In this document: positions 16,184 through 25,511 of the stretch, in pieces
Numbering within the stretch: position 1 is the first letter of the stretch
How the letters are laid out: every line of letters starts with the position of its first letter
Assembly: GCF_001667375.1 (NCBI RefSeq)
Contig: NZ_LZIN01000038.1
Coordinates: forward strand, 62,001 to 126,000
DNA from: Mycolicibacter sinensis
GTDB taxonomy: Bacteria; Actinomycetota; Actinomycetes; Mycobacteriales; Mycobacteriaceae
DNA length: 64,000 nucleotides
Reading direction: 5' to 3'
Translations under genes and position numbers: made by a program
The notes under the pieces: generated by a model
Seen by the model: only the letters and a program-made list of their open reading frames with translations
Told to the model about the DNA's origin: nothing
Database searches by the model: none

Positions 16184-17227
16184 TCACTCAGCGGCTAGCT
16201 GAACTGTGTGCAGTGCCGCGAGATCCGGCGTCCCGCAACCGTGCATGCAGATGCGCAGTTCCTCGATGAATCGGTGCAGCCAGGCCGACACCGAATCCGC
16301 CGATTCGATCGCGGCGGCCAGCAGCGGTCGCGCGATCGCGACGACGTCGGCGCCCAGGGCGAGCGCCTTGGCCGCGTCCATGCCGGTGCGAATGCCGCCG
16401 GATGCGACCAACGGGATCTCCGGCAGGGCAGCCCGGACTTCGCAGATCGCCCGGGCGGTCGGGATGCCCCACTCGGCCAGATCCGGGTAGCGCAGGTGAC
16501 CGTAACGGACATACTGCTCGACGCGCGCCCATGAGGTGCCCCCGGCACCCGCGACATCGATCGCCGCCACCGGTGGCTCCGGGCAGCACCTGAGCAGTTC
16601 GCCCACTGCTGCAGCGCCGATCCCGTGGCCGACCTCCTTCAACAGCAGGGGGTACCCGATTGCAGCGGCGAACTCGCCCAGCCTGCCCAGCGAACCCGAG
16701 AAGTCGGTGTCGCCGTTGCGCTGCAGTGCCTCCTGTAATGGATTGGTATGCACCGCAAGGGCGTCCGCCCCGACCCGGTCAAGCGCTGCGGCAATGGCCG
16801 GAGCCGCGGCCTGCGACAACTGCGCCAACCCGATATTGCCGATAAGCAAGACATCGGGCGCCACATCGCGAACCGCGAAGCTGGCCGCCGCCTGTTCGGT
16901 CATGTCCGGCTCCAGCATGATTCGCTGCGAACCGAGCATCATCCCGATGCCCAGCTCCTGGGCGGCGGCGGCCAGGTTCCGGTTGATGGTTCCGGCCAGC
17001 GCGGGACCGCCGGTCATGGCGCCGATCAACACCGGAGCTCGCAGCCGAACCCCGAGGAAGTCGGTGGCCATGTCGATGCCGGTGAGGCTGGTCTGCGTCA
17101 GCGCGTTGTACGGCATCCGGTAGCGCTCCAGGCCCGTCGACACCCGTTCGAACTCAACGCGTTCGGTCAGGCACACATCGATGTGTCGCCGCTTGCGGGA
17201 GGCGACCAACTCGGGCTCCGCACTCAT
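16184..17227 (-). CDS. fni: Type 2 isopentenyl-diphosphate delta-isomerase (FMN-dependent)
   Basis: A 347-residue TIM-barrel flavoprotein that interconverts IPP and DMAPP, the starter units for CrtE. The family landmarks are visible: [11 protein letters not shown] at the N-terminus, [28 protein letters not shown] (bearing the Gln-Glu of the active site), [16 protein letters not shown] and [21 protein letters not shown] for the FMN phosphate. The gene starts at ATG 17227, four bases after the tspO stop, so translation is likely coupled. A dedicated isomerase beside the crt operon is common in pigmented actinobacteria. Confidence 0.9.
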   Translation of the reverse strand: MSAEPELVASRKRRHIDVCLTERVEFERVSTGLERYRMPYNALTQTSLTGIDMATDFLGVRLRAPVLIGAMTGGPALAGTINRNLAAAAQELGIGMMLGSQRIMLEPDMTEQAAASFAVRDVAPDVLLIGNIGLAQLSQAAAPAIAAALDRVGADALAVHTNPLQEALQRNGDTDFSGSLGRLGEFAAAIGYPLLLKEVGHGIGAAAVGELLRCCPEPPVAAIDVAGAGGTSWARVEQYVRYGHLRYPDLAEWGIPTARAICEVRAALPEIPLVASGGIRTGMDAAKALALGADVVAIARPLLAAAIESADSVSAWLHRFIEELRICMHGCGTPDLAALHTVQLAAE

Positions 17228-17231
17228 GGCG

Positions 17232-17723
17232 CTACCGCTGACGGCGATTGAGCACCGAGATGTGCCCGGACAACACGGTGGCGAAGGCGCACCACAGCGG
17301 GTACAGCACCAGTGGTATTGCCCGCGCCTTATCGACGCTGACCGCTCGACGGGCAAGGTCGGCGCTGCTGGCCGTGAGGATCGCACTCAGCAGCGTGGCG
17401 GCGCCGAAGCGCCGGCGGTTGAAGAACAACCACGACCAACCGGCGTTGAGCGCCAGGTTGCCAGCGAGCGCGGCCTGATAGGCCCGTTGCTCACCGTCCT
17501 GCCCGGCGTCGCGCAACCGGTCGATCGCCGACGCCGAAACAATGGCGATGTCGGCGTAGAGGGCCGGCCACACCACCGGAAACACCTGCCGGGGCGGTTG
17601 ATAGGCGGGCTTGCGCAGGTGGTCATACCACGTTGATCGGACCGCCGGGGTGGTCGCGGCGGCGCCGAGCGCGGAGGTCAGCAGGACGGCAGCCGCGGTG
17701 CCGAGCAGGGTGGGGATGCGCAT
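17232..17723 (-). CDS. tspO: TspO/MBR-family membrane protein
   Basis: A 163-residue integral membrane protein with five predicted helices. Family features are [25 protein letters not shown] and the [17 protein letters not shown] motif. TspO binds porphyrins and cholesterol-like ligands and in photosynthetic bacteria tunes carotenoid and tetrapyrrole gene expression in response to light and oxygen. ATG 17723 has GAAAGGG upstream and fits family length better than an ATG at 17861. It sits directly before fni, which ties it to isoprenoid supply. Confidence 0.9.
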   Translation of the reverse strand: MRIPTLLGTAAAVLLTSALGAAATTPAVRSTWYDHLRKPAYQPPRQVFPVVWPALYADIAIVSASAIDRLRDAGQDGEQRAYQAALAGNLALNAGWSWLFFNRRRFGAATLLSAILTASSADLARRAVSVDKARAIPLVLYPLWCAFATVLSGHISVLNRRQR

Positions 17724-17872
17724 ACCGGCCCTTTCACCAGTTGTGGGTACCGCTGGCGTATACCCCGTGGGTGACGATCGGATGCCTGGCCCTTCCGGGT
17801 TCGCACGCCGCGCTCGATGCGGATCAACCGCCACTCTAACGCGACCCGCGATCTTTTTCATTTTCTAGAATA

Positions 17873-19258
17873 TTAATTCGGCGAACGTCGATTGCCGTCT
17901 GATCCGCTCTCTGACTTCGGCCCGACGAACTGATACCGGCGCAGCGCTTCCCGGCGTTCGGCATCGTGGTCGACGATGGGGTCCGGGTAACCGGGCGGAC
18001 GATCCCCGCACTTGAGATGGACGTCGTCGACGTCGGCCAATTCCGGAATCCACCGTCGGACATAGGCGCCGTCGGGATCGAACTTGTCGCCCTGGGTGGT
18101 GGGGTTGAACACCCGGAAATACGGTGAGGCGTCGGTGCCCGAACCCGCACACCACTGCCACCCATGCTGGTTGCTGGCCATGTCTCCGTCGACCAGTTGC
18201 TCCAAGAACCAGCGCGCGCCCCACTGCCAGGGCAGGTGCAGGTCTTTCACCAGAAACGACGCGGTGAGCATCCGGACCCGGTTGTGCATGAAACCGGTCT
18301 GGTTGAGCTCACGCATCCCGGCATCGACGATCGGAAATCCCGTTTCGCCGGCCTTCCACAGTTCGAAAAGCCGTTGCGCCTCGGCGCCGGTGTCGGTCTC
18401 GATGGCGTCGAAATTTCGGTTCCAATTCCACCAGGCGCTGCGCGGCCAGTGATACAGCACCGCCGCGTAGAAATCCCGGAACCCCAACTCGCGCAGATAG
18501 GCCTGGGCGCCGGCGCGGCGCAGATCCAAGTCGACCAGCATCGTGCGCGGGTGAATGGTGCCGAACTTCAGGTGCGCCGACATCCGGCTGCTCTGGCGGT
18601 CCGGGCGGTTACGGTCCTCGCTGTAGCGCTCCAGCCCGGTCTCGACGAAGTTCTTCCAGTGGCGTGTCGCCGCTGCCTCGCCGGCCGCGAGGGTCATCTC
18701 CACCCCGCCGTCGGGAATGTCCACCGGTTCGGCCGACCGTGTCGGCAGGTCCTGCGGGTCCAGCCAGCGCGCCGAGGCCCGGTCAGACCGGGCCGGGGTC
18801 CGCCACCCGTGCTCGCGCCAGCGCCGGAAGAACGGTGTGTACACCTTGAAGGGGTTTCCGTCGTCTTTGAGCACACGTCCTGGGGAGACCAGGTAGGGCG
18901 ATCCGGATGCGACCAGCGGCACCTGCCCCAGCGCCGCCCGGACCCGCTCGTCGCGGCGCCGGCCGAACGGCGCGAAATCTTCGGAAATATGCACCGACGA
19001 CGCGCCGATCTCGTTGGCTATCGACGGGATTCGCTGCTCGGGCGGTCCCCGGGTCACCAGCAGCCGGCCATCGAGCTCGTCGCGCAGCTGCCGCAGCGAG
19101 TCACCCAGGAATTGCATCCGGCGCGGGCCCGACGATGCTTCCAGCCGCGGATCGAGAACGAAGCAGGCCAGCACGTCGTTGCTGTCCGAGGCGGCGGACA
19201 GCAATGCCGGCAGGTCATGCAGCCGCAGGTCGCGGCGAAACCACAGCAGGGCGGTCAT
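17873..19258 (-). CDS. phr: Deoxyribodipyrimidine photolyase
   Basis: A 461-residue class I photolyase/cryptochrome family protein that repairs UV cyclobutane dimers using blue light, FADH and an antenna pigment. The N-terminal antenna domain begins ALLWFRRDLRLHDLPAL. The C-terminal FAD domain has the conserved WNWNRNFD, GFPIVDAGMRELNQTGFMHNRVRM and DMASNQHGWQW segments that hold FAD and the tryptophan electron chain. It is upstream of tspO and fni on the same strand, separated by 149 bases including an AT-rich patch (17848-17880). The clustering of photolyase with pigment genes indicates a light-stress function. Confidence 0.93.
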   Translation of the reverse strand: MTALLWFRRDLRLHDLPALLSAASDSNDVLACFVLDPRLEASSGPRRMQFLGDSLRQLRDELDGRLLVTRGPPEQRIPSIANEIGASSVHISEDFAPFGRRRDERVRAALGQVPLVASGSPYLVSPGRVLKDDGNPFKVYTPFFRRWREHGWRTPARSDRASARWLDPQDLPTRSAEPVDIPDGGVEMTLAAGEAAATRHWKNFVETGLERYSEDRNRPDRQSSRMSAHLKFGTIHPRTMLVDLDLRRAGAQAYLRELGFRDFYAAVLYHWPRSAWWNWNRNFDAIETDTGAEAQRLFELWKAGETGFPIVDAGMRELNQTGFMHNRVRMLTASFLVKDLHLPWQWGARWFLEQLVDGDMASNQHGWQWCAGSGTDASPYFRVFNPTTQGDKFDPDGAYVRRWIPELADVDDVHLKCGDRPPGYPDPIVDHDAERREALRRYQFVGPKSESGSDGNRRSPN

Positions 19259-19318
19259 TGGTCAAGTCTGCCCGCCGGGGCGGCGCCAAGCAGCGCGATG
19301 GGGTTCCGGCCGGACCGC

Positions 19319-20059
19319 CTAGTTGCGCGCCGCTTTCTTGCGTTCGATGTCGGCCAGCGCGGCGGCCAACTCGGCCCGTTCGGCGGCCGAGGTCTCCCAG
19401 GCCAGCTTGCGGTTCTTGACCACCTTGGCCGGCGCGCCCACCGCGATCGAGTAGTCCGGGATGACGCCCTTGACCACCGCGTGGGCGCCCAGTACGCAGC
19501 CGCGGCCGATGCTGGTCTCGCGCAGGATGGTGACCTTGGCCGCCACCCAGGTGTCCGGACCGATCCGCACCGGGCTCTTGACGATGCCCTGGTCCTTGAT
19601 GGGCACGTTGATGTCGTCCATCCGGTGGTCGAAGTCGCAGACGTAGCACCAGTCGGCCATCAGCACCGAGTCACCGAGCTCGATGTCCAGGTAGGTGTTG
19701 ATGACGTTGTCGCGGCCCAGCACCACTTTGTCGCCGAAGCGCAGCGACCCCTCGTGCGCCCGAATGGTGTTCTTGTCGCCGATGTGCACCCAGCGGCCGA
19801 TCTCCATGTATGACATCTCCGGGGTGGCCTGGATCTCCACGCCCTTGCCCAGGAAAACCATGCCGCGGGTGATGATGTGCGGGTTGGCCAGCTTGAACTT
19901 CAGCAGCCGCCAGTAACGCACCAGGTACCAGGGCGTGTAGGCGCGATTGGCCAACACCCAGCGCAGCGAGGCAAGGGTGAGGAAGCGGGCCTGTCGCGGA
20001 TCCCGCAGGCGCGAACCGCGCCAGCGTTTGTGGATCGGAGCACCCCACATGGTCGTCAT
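19319..20059 (-). CDS. Left-handed beta-helix acyltransferase (Rv3034c orthologue)
   Basis: A 246-residue hexapeptide-repeat protein. The I/V-G-x-x-x repeats run from about residue 60 (ITRGMVFLGKGVEI, YMEIGRWVHIGDKNTI, LRFGDKVVLGRDNVI) to IAVGAPAKVVKNR, which is typical of O-acetyltransferases of the WbbJ/maltose-acetyltransferase class. The catalytic histidine is probably in the CDFDHRMDD loop. It opens the stretch collinear with H37Rv Rv3034c-Rv3051c. The acyl acceptor is unknown. A short Lys/Arg-rich tail ends the protein. Confidence 0.82.
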   Translation of the reverse strand: MTTMWGAPIHKRWRGSRLRDPRQARFLTLASLRWVLANRAYTPWYLVRYWRLLKFKLANPHIITRGMVFLGKGVEIQATPEMSYMEIGRWVHIGDKNTIRAHEGSLRFGDKVVLGRDNVINTYLDIELGDSVLMADWCYVCDFDHRMDDINVPIKDQGIVKSPVRIGPDTWVAAKVTILRETSIGRGCVLGAHAVVKGVIPDYSIAVGAPAKVVKNRKLAWETSAAERAELAAALADIERKKAARN

Positions 20060-20141
20060 GGCCGGAAAGCCTACGCGAGCGGGTTGGGCTCACGCGCTAC
20101 CCTCACCTGGACTTGTTGACTGGGGATTGGGGATTGCCACT

Positions 20142-21449
20142 GTGTTGCCGCGACGTGGTGTCCTGGCAGCCATCGCGACGACGGCGGCGACAGCGGCGGC
20201 CGTGACGCTGGGCGGCTGCGCCAACACCGATTCGTGGGTGGAGGCCGCGCCCGCGCCGGGCTGGCCCGCCCAGTACGCCGACGCCGCCAACAGCAGCAAC
20301 ACCACCACTACCGGGGCTACCGACCTGCAATTGGACTGGACCCGCTCGGTCAAGGGCGAGCTGGGAGCCGGCCCCGCGCTGGGCGTGCACGGCTGGCTGG
20401 TGCTCAACGGGCAGACCGAGGCCGGCTGTTCGCTGATGCAGTGGGAGAACGCCGAGCACGGCAGGCAGCGCTGGTGTACCCGGCTGCATCAGGGCGGCGG
20501 GTTCTTCGGCCCGCTCATCGACGGCTTCGACAACGTCTACGTCGGCCAGCCGGGTGCGATGCTGTCGTTTCCGCCCACCCAGTGGATCCGCTGGCGGGCA
20601 CCGGTGATCGGGATGCCCTCGACGCCGCGGATCCTGGGCGACGGCCTACTGCTGGTGGTGACCCACCTGGGGCAGACACTGGTGTTCGACGCGCACCGCG
20701 GCACCGTCGTCGGCACCCCGCTGGACCTGGTGGACGGCGTCGACCCGACCGATTTCCGCCGTGGATTGTCCGACTGCGCCGCCGCCGGGCCGGACTGCCC
20801 GGTCGCGGCCGCCCCCGCCTTCTCACCCGCGAGCAACACCGTGGTGGTGAGCCTGTGGCAGCCCGGCGCCACCGAGTCCGGACTGGTCGGCATCAAGTAC
20901 CACCCGGGCGGCACTCCCCTGCTCACCCAGGAGTGGACCAGCGACGCCGTCGCCGCCGGGGTGCTGGCCAGCCCGGTGCTGTCCGCCGACGGCGCGACCG
21001 TCTACGTTAACGGGCGCGACCAACGGCTCTGGGCGATCAACGCCGCCGACGGGAAGGCGAAATGGTCGGTGCCGCTGAAGTTCCTGGCCCAGACCCCGCC
21101 GGCGGTGACGCCCGGTGGGCTGATCGTCTCCGGCGGCGGGCCGGACACCGACCTGGTCGCGTTCGCCGACCGCGGCGAGTACGCCGAGCAGGTGTGGCGC
21201 CGCGACGACACCACTCCGCTGTCGTCGTCGAGCCTGGCCGGAAAGGTCGGCTACACCGTCGTCGCCGGTACCAGTGTCGGCCCGGCCGGATTGTCGCTGC
21301 TGGTGTTCGACCCCAACGACGGCCATACCGTCAACAGCTATCCGCTGCCCGAATCGCGCGGGTTTCCGCTCGGGGTGTCGGTTGGCCACGACCGTCGGGT
21401 GGTGGCCGCCACCAGCGCCGGGCAGGTTTTCAGCTTCGCCCCCGCCTGA
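20142..21449 (+). CDS. PQQ-like beta-propeller lipoprotein (Rv3035 orthologue)
   Basis: A 435-residue secreted lipoprotein. The start at GTG 20142 gives a short basic N-terminus, a hydrophobic run and the lipobox LGGC with Cys26, so it should be anchored outside the membrane. The mature part has repeated beta-propeller blades (TVYVNGRDQRLWAINAADGKAKW is one clear PQQ-type blade). Members resemble BamB-like scaffolds, but no partner is known in mycobacteria. It is divergent from the acyltransferase (82 bases between starts) and convergent with the TB22.2-like gene. Confidence 0.8.
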   Translation: MLPRRGVLAAIATTAATAAAVTLGGCANTDSWVEAAPAPGWPAQYADAANSSNTTTTGATDLQLDWTRSVKGELGAGPALGVHGWLVLNGQTEAGCSLMQWENAEHGRQRWCTRLHQGGGFFGPLIDGFDNVYVGQPGAMLSFPPTQWIRWRAPVIGMPSTPRILGDGLLLVVTHLGQTLVFDAHRGTVVGTPLDLVDGVDPTDFRRGLSDCAAAGPDCPVAAAPAFSPASNTVVVSLWQPGATESGLVGIKYHPGGTPLLTQEWTSDAVAAGVLASPVLSADGATVYVNGRDQRLWAINAADGKAKWSVPLKFLAQTPPAVTPGGLIVSGGGPDTDLVAFADRGEYAEQVWRRDDTTPLSSSSLAGKVGYTVVAGTSVGPAGLSLLVFDPNDGHTVNSYPLPESRGFPLGVSVGHDRRVVAATSAGQVFSFAPA

Positions 21450-21465
21450 GGTCGCTCCCGGCCGC

Positions 21466-22167
21466 CTAGACGGCCAGCGGCGGCAGCGCGGTGCGCGGCA
21501 CCTTCACCGAGGTGGCACCGGCGCTCATCGGCAGCAACTCGCCGGGCGCGAAGTAGAAGATCACGTCCTCGTTGGTGATGGCGAAGTTCTGGTAGTGCGA
21601 CGGGTCCATTCCCGAGCCCGGCGAGATCAGGATCGCCGGCACGCCGGTCTGGCGCTCGAGGTCGCGCTGCACGACCGGAAAGATCGCTTCCAGCGGCTTG
21701 CTGTTCGGCGCGAACAGCGTCTCGAAGGTGATCGGCTTGCGGGCGGCCAAGTCGTAGTTGAAGGACTGGTACCAGGTGGAGGGCTGCGGGCCGCCGAGGT
21801 CCTGGAAGATCTTGAGCACGACGCTCTGAGTTCCCTTGGGCGGCTGACCCGACCGGTGCTGCTCCGAGGTGGCGTCCATTTCATAGGGCAGGTCGCGCGA
21901 CCCGGGCGACTTGGCGACGGTCAGGAATCCGTCGCGGTTCTGGACCAGGTAGTCGGTCAGGGTCTGCTGATCGGGGTAGTCAACCGGGAACTTCATGTCC
22001 AGGGTGTAGCTGGAGTTCGAGGAGTGCACGTGACACAGCCCGCCGGCCTCGACGTTTCCGCCCAGTTCGGCACACGGCGAGGCCGCCATCGCCGAGGGGG
22101 GGCCGACTAGGCCCAACCACCCGCTTACTGCCCCGCCCGCCAACAGGGCGGCCACCACGATGCGCAT
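21466..22167 (-). CDS. Secreted DUF3298-type protein (TB22.2/Rv3036c orthologue)
   Basis: A 233-residue secreted protein. A signal peptide ends near PPSAMAASP, and mature residues include a paired-cysteine segment (CAELGGNVEAGGLC). The middle and C-terminal parts (SYTLDMKFPVDYPDQQTL and PITFETLFAPNSKPLEAIFPVV, then NFAITNEDVIFYFAPGELLP) match the DUF3298/RsiV-like domain. Rv3036c has been reported to have esterase activity; no clear nucleophile motif can be assigned here. ATG 22167 is chosen because the signal peptide begins exactly there. Confidence 0.8.
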   Translation of the reverse strand: MRIVVAALLAGGAVSGWLGLVGPPSAMAASPCAELGGNVEAGGLCHVHSSNSSYTLDMKFPVDYPDQQTLTDYLVQNRDGFLTVAKSPGSRDLPYEMDATSEQHRSGQPPKGTQSVVLKIFQDLGGPQPSTWYQSFNYDLAARKPITFETLFAPNSKPLEAIFPVVQRDLERQTGVPAILISPGSGMDPSHYQNFAITNEDVIFYFAPGELLPMSAGATSVKVPRTALPPLAV

Positions 22168-22244
22168 TGTCGGTTCGTCTCGCTTTGTCTCGACTTGCCG
22201 CAGCAAGCAGGAATGGCCCCGAAGCCGATAGCCTACCGGGCCGC

Positions 22245-23453
22245 TCACCGGGATGGACGGCAGATAAACGCAATTGTCCGAGCCATTGTCCCGCTCCCGA
22301 TGCGGGTGATAACCACCGACAGCGGCACCTGCCCACGCAGCCGCAGCCGCCGGCGCAAGCCATCAGGGTCGGCCTGTACCTCGCGCACGCCGCGCACCAG
22401 GATCTCCAGGGCGCCGCAGCCGAGCGCCGCCAGCGCCTGACGCAGGCGCTTCTCGCTATAGGCCAACGTCTCGAGTATCTCGAATCCCCTTACCCCACAG
22501 GGTAATTCATCTCCAGACAGGTAAGCGATGTTGGGATCGAGCTGCCAGAGCCGGTGCCGGGCACCGTATTGGCGTACCAGGCCGGCACGCACCACCGCGC
22601 CGTCCGGATCGATGATCCACCGCCCCGCCGGGCGTATGTCGCAGTCGTCGGGTTCGGCGTCGGTGATCTCTTCGTTGCGGTCGAGGATCACCGCGCGGCG
22701 GCGCACACCGGGCCCGGACAGTCCGGGCGACCACAGGCAGGCCTCGCGTACCGAGGCCCGCCAGGAGGTGACTTCGATCTCGCCCTGGAAGCCGAGCATC
22801 TCGACCTTCTCGAAATCGATTCCCGGAGCGGTCTTTACGACGAGATCGCGTCCGGTGTAGACATCCAGCAGCCGGTCCAGGGCGGGTTCGTAATCGGCCG
22901 GATCGAAGCGGCGCCGTCCACCACCGCGACGGCCCGGGTCGGCCAGCACCACGGTGTCGCGGCTGACCGGGGTCAACGCGTCGGCTTGAACAAGACAGAC
23001 CCTGGCCGCCCCGCCCAGGTTGTGGCGCGCCATGGCCAGCCGAACCGGGTCGAGGTCGCTGCCCAGCACAGCGGCGGTGACCTCGGACAGCGCTGCCAAT
23101 TCGGTACCGACCGAGCAGGTCACGTCGTGCACGACGGCATGTGGCGCTGCCGCTGTGATGCGCTGCGCGCGGTGTCGGGCCACCGGTGCGGCGCTGGCCT
23201 GCTGCAGCGCCTCGTCGGTGAACAGCCACTGCGAGGTGTCCGGCAGCTCGGCCAGCTTGGCCGCCGCCCGGCGCCGCAGCAGGATGGTCTCGGCCAGGGC
23301 CGGCGTCCGGTCACCGAAGCGACCCCGCAGGGTGGCGATGTCGGCGACGCGGCTGGCATCGGTGAGGGCCAGGTCCGCTGCCTCGGCCAGGGCGGCGGTA
23401 CCGGCCGCCGACCGCAGGTAGCCGATGTCGGCCAGCGAGAAGCGGTAGCTCAG
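22245..23453 (-). CDS. THUMP-like class I methyltransferase-fold protein (Rv3037c orthologue)
   Basis: A protein of about 402 residues. The core carries a SAM-binding-like motif (VVHDVTCSVGTELAAL), an acidic beta-2 end (LGSDLDPVRLAMARHN) and a VVLADPGRRGGGRRRFDP segment. This resembles RNA methyltransferases that have lost or changed the catalytic motif, with a C-terminal THUMP-like region. Family sequence begins at YRFSLADIGYLRSAAGTAAL, yet no ATG, GTG or TTG lies in frame close by. The best candidate is CTG 23453, which overlaps the upstream gene's stop as CTGA, the same geometry as the ATGA junctions elsewhere in the window. Longer frames only extend into the antisense-free overlap with the upstream gene. 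Confidence 0.7.
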   Translation of the reverse strand: MSYRFSLADIGYLRSAAGTAALAEAADLALTDASRVADIATLRGRFGDRTPALAETILLRRRAAAKLAELPDTSQWLFTDEALQQASAAPVARHRAQRITAAAPHAVVHDVTCSVGTELAALSEVTAAVLGSDLDPVRLAMARHNLGGAARVCLVQADALTPVSRDTVVLADPGRRGGGRRRFDPADYEPALDRLLDVYTGRDLVVKTAPGIDFEKVEMLGFQGEIEVTSWRASVREACLWSPGLSGPGVRRRAVILDRNEEITDAEPDDCDIRPAGRWIIDPDGAVVRAGLVRQYGARHRLWQLDPNIAYLSGDELPCGVRGFEILETLAYSEKRLRQALAALGCGALEILVRGVREVQADPDGLRRRLRLRGQVPLSVVITRIGSGTMARTIAFICRPSR

Positions 23454-24418
23454 GAGGGCTTGACCCCGGTGACCATCACGTTGTAGTACCAGCCCTTGGG
23501 CACCACCCGGCTCAACACGTTGGCGTCCACCCAGCTCAGGGCGGTCCAGCTGCGGAAGGCGAATCGCGCCCAGCCCCACCCGAGCTTGCCCGGCGGGACG
23601 GTCGACTCGAAGGTCCGGACCGGCCAGCCCAGCATGGCGGCGGTGAACTCCTCGCTGGCGGTGCGCACCTCGACAGCCCCGGCGTTGGTCGCCATCCGCT
23701 CGAGGTCGCGCGGCTCGAAGGTGTGCAGGTCCACGATCCATTCGAGCGCAGCGGCACGGGAGTTTTCGTCGAGCTCTTCCTGCGGCCGGCGCCAGGAGCC
23801 CATCCCGGGCAGCTTCATCGCGGCGACCGTCGTCTTCCAGGTCAGGTCGGCCAGCCGGCGCGCGTAGAAGTTGCCGACCGTGGTGGGCTCGCCGGCAAAG
23901 ATGAACCGGCCGCCGGGCTTGAGCACCCGGACCACCTCACGCAGCGACAGCTCCACGTCGGGGATGTGGTGCAGCACCGCGTGGCCGACCACCAAGTCGA
24001 AGGTGTTGTCCTCGTACGGGATGCCCTCGGCGTCGGCGACCCGGCCGTCGACGTCTAGGCCGAGGGCCTTGCCGTTGCGGGTGGCGACCTTGACCATGCC
24101 CGGCGACAGGTCGGTCACCGACCCGCGCCGCGCCACCCCGGACTGCATCAGGTTCAGCAGGAAGAACCCGGTGCCGCAGCCCAGCTCCAGAGCCCGGTCA
24201 TAGGGAAGCTTGTCCCGGTCGGCCGCCGGCACGATCACATCGAAGCGGCCCCGGGCATAGTCGATGCAGCGCTCGTCATAGGAGATCGACCACTTCTCGT
24301 CGTACTGCTCGGCCTCCCAGTCGTGATAGAGCACCTGAGCGAGCTTGCTGTCGTGGCGGGCGGCCTCCACCTGCTCGGCGGTGGCGTGCGGGTTCGGCGT
24401 CGGGTCCGTACTCGTCAT
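23450..24418 (-). CDS. Class I SAM-dependent methyltransferase (Rv3038c orthologue)
   Basis: A 322-residue methyltransferase. Motif I is ALELGCGTGFFLLNLM, the second acidic position is in SVTDLSPGMVKVA, motif II is YEDNTFDLVVGHAVLHHIPDVE and motif III is VLKPGGRFIFAGEP. This pattern fits the UbiE/Methyltransf_11 class acting on small molecules or lipids. The C-terminal 100 residues are specific to the mycobacterial family. It overlaps the THUMP-like gene by four bases, so the two are coupled. The upstream 34 bases separate it from the histidine phosphatase insertion. Confidence 0.85.
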   Translation of the reverse strand: MTSTDPTPNPHATAEQVEAARHDSKLAQVLYHDWEAEQYDEKWSISYDERCIDYARGRFDVIVPAADRDKLPYDRALELGCGTGFFLLNLMQSGVARRGSVTDLSPGMVKVATRNGKALGLDVDGRVADAEGIPYEDNTFDLVVGHAVLHHIPDVELSLREVVRVLKPGGRFIFAGEPTTVGNFYARRLADLTWKTTVAAMKLPGMGSWRRPQEELDENSRAAALEWIVDLHTFEPRDLERMATNAGAVEVRTASEEFTAAMLGWPVRTFESTVPPGKLGWGWARFAFRSWTALSWVDANVLSRVVPKGWYYNVMVTGVKPS

Positions 24419-24452
24419 AGCGAGTCAGCCTAACGGCTGGGCCGACCTCGGG

Positions 24453-25511
24453 TCAGATCGCTCCCAGCAAGCCGTCGGCCAGCGAGTCCGCGGCCCCGCC
24501 GGCGCCACCCCCAAATGCGCCGGTGATGGTGTCCATCACCGCCTGCGGGAAGGCCTCGTACGCGGCGAGCACGTCGTTGAAGCCGGTCTGCAACGCCGTG
24601 CTGATGTCGGCAGAGTCACCACCCTGGATGGCCTCCCAGAGGTGCCACAACGCGATCTGCGGCGCGGTGATCAGATCGCGGTAGTCGACGAGCAATCCGG
24701 TGATCAGATCCGGCGTCGCCGGCACGGCGATGCCGTCCCAGCTGACCAGCGTCCAGCCGTCGGTGGGGTTGCCCGCCAGGATGGCCTCGCCCGCGTTGGG
24801 AGGCGGACCGCCGTTTTCCAGCACCGTCTGCAGAATCGGCCAGATATCGGGGTTCTTGACGTTCATCAGAATCCAGATGGCGATGTCCCCGCCACTGGAA
24901 GACGCCACCGCGGTCGTCGGGCCGTCAGCGGCGATGGTGTTGTCGTACATCGTCTGGACGGCTTGGTTGACCTGGTCCTCGAAGACCACCCCGTTGTAGT
25001 TGGTGCCGGGCTCCGAGACCAAGAGGTTGCCGAGAATCCATGAGGCCATCGGCAGGAAGAAGTTGGCTTCGGTGATCAGGTCGCGGGGGTGTCCTTCGAA
25101 GAGACCGGCGGGGATCTCGTTGAGATCCGGCAGCACCGTCACGTCCGGCATCCCGGGCAGCGCGGCCAGCGCGGCCATGGTCTCTTGTGTCCGGACCAGC
25201 TCCGAGGCGTAGATGCCGGCGATACCGCCCGGAAACTCCTGCTGAATGTCCTGGGCGACCTGCGCGGCCTGTTGTTCTCCCAAGTCGGTGAGGTGGGCGC
25301 CGGGCGGCATGGTGCCGAGAATGCCATTGAGGTCGTCGGTCGATTGCCCGTGCCGCACGAGATCGAGCGTGATGTCCTCGGCGGTGAGCCGAATGTCGAA
25401 GGCGACCGCGCCGGCGGGTGGCGGCGCCGTCACCGGTGTGCCGGCCACAAAGCCGGCGCTGACCAGCGTGACCCCGGTGATCACCCACGAATGGTTGACA
25501 AGTCGCTGCAT
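24453..25511 (-). CDS. Secreted histidine phosphatase-family protein, copy 1 (probable pseudoenzyme)
   Basis: A 352-residue exported protein with a signal peptide (VITGVTLVSAGFVAG). The phosphatase motif LVRHGQS supplies Arg53 and the phospho-acceptor His54, and a second arginine is in SELVRTQET. The second catalytic histidine, present as FSHA and FAHA in the two neighbours, is replaced here by Ser206 in AVASSSGGDIAIW. Loss of that residue usually abolishes or strongly weakens turnover. The C-terminal 100 residues share a conserved block with the neighbours (NPTDGWTLVSWDG, then ALQTGFNDVLAAYEAFPQAV). ATG 25511 has GGGGAGGAAA upstream. It is the third of three tandem copies, absent from this place in H37Rv. 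Confidence 0.82.
   Translation of the reverse strand: MQRLVNHSWVITGVTLVSAGFVAGTPVTAPPPAGAVAFDIRLTAEDITLDLVRHGQSTDDLNGILGTMPPGAHLTDLGEQQAAQVAQDIQQEFPGGIAGIYASELVRTQETMAALAALPGMPDVTVLPDLNEIPAGLFEGHPRDLITEANFFLPMASWILGNLLVSEPGTNYNGVVFEDQVNQAVQTMYDNTIAADGPTTAVASSSGGDIAIWILMNVKNPDIWPILQTVLENGGPPPNAGEAILAGNPTDGWTLVSWDGIAVPATPDLITGLLVDYRDLITAPQIALWHLWEAIQGGDSADISTALQTGFNDVLAAYEAFPQAVMDTITGAFGGGAGGAADSLADGLLGAI

Noticed and set aside
17745-17795. GGGGTATAC on the minus strand before tspO as a SigF -10
   Set aside because: No GTTT-like element at 15-17 bases upstream.
22454-23741. Long N-terminal extension of the THUMP-like protein
   Set aside because: The extra 95 residues lie within the methyltransferase gene in another frame and have shadow-type composition.
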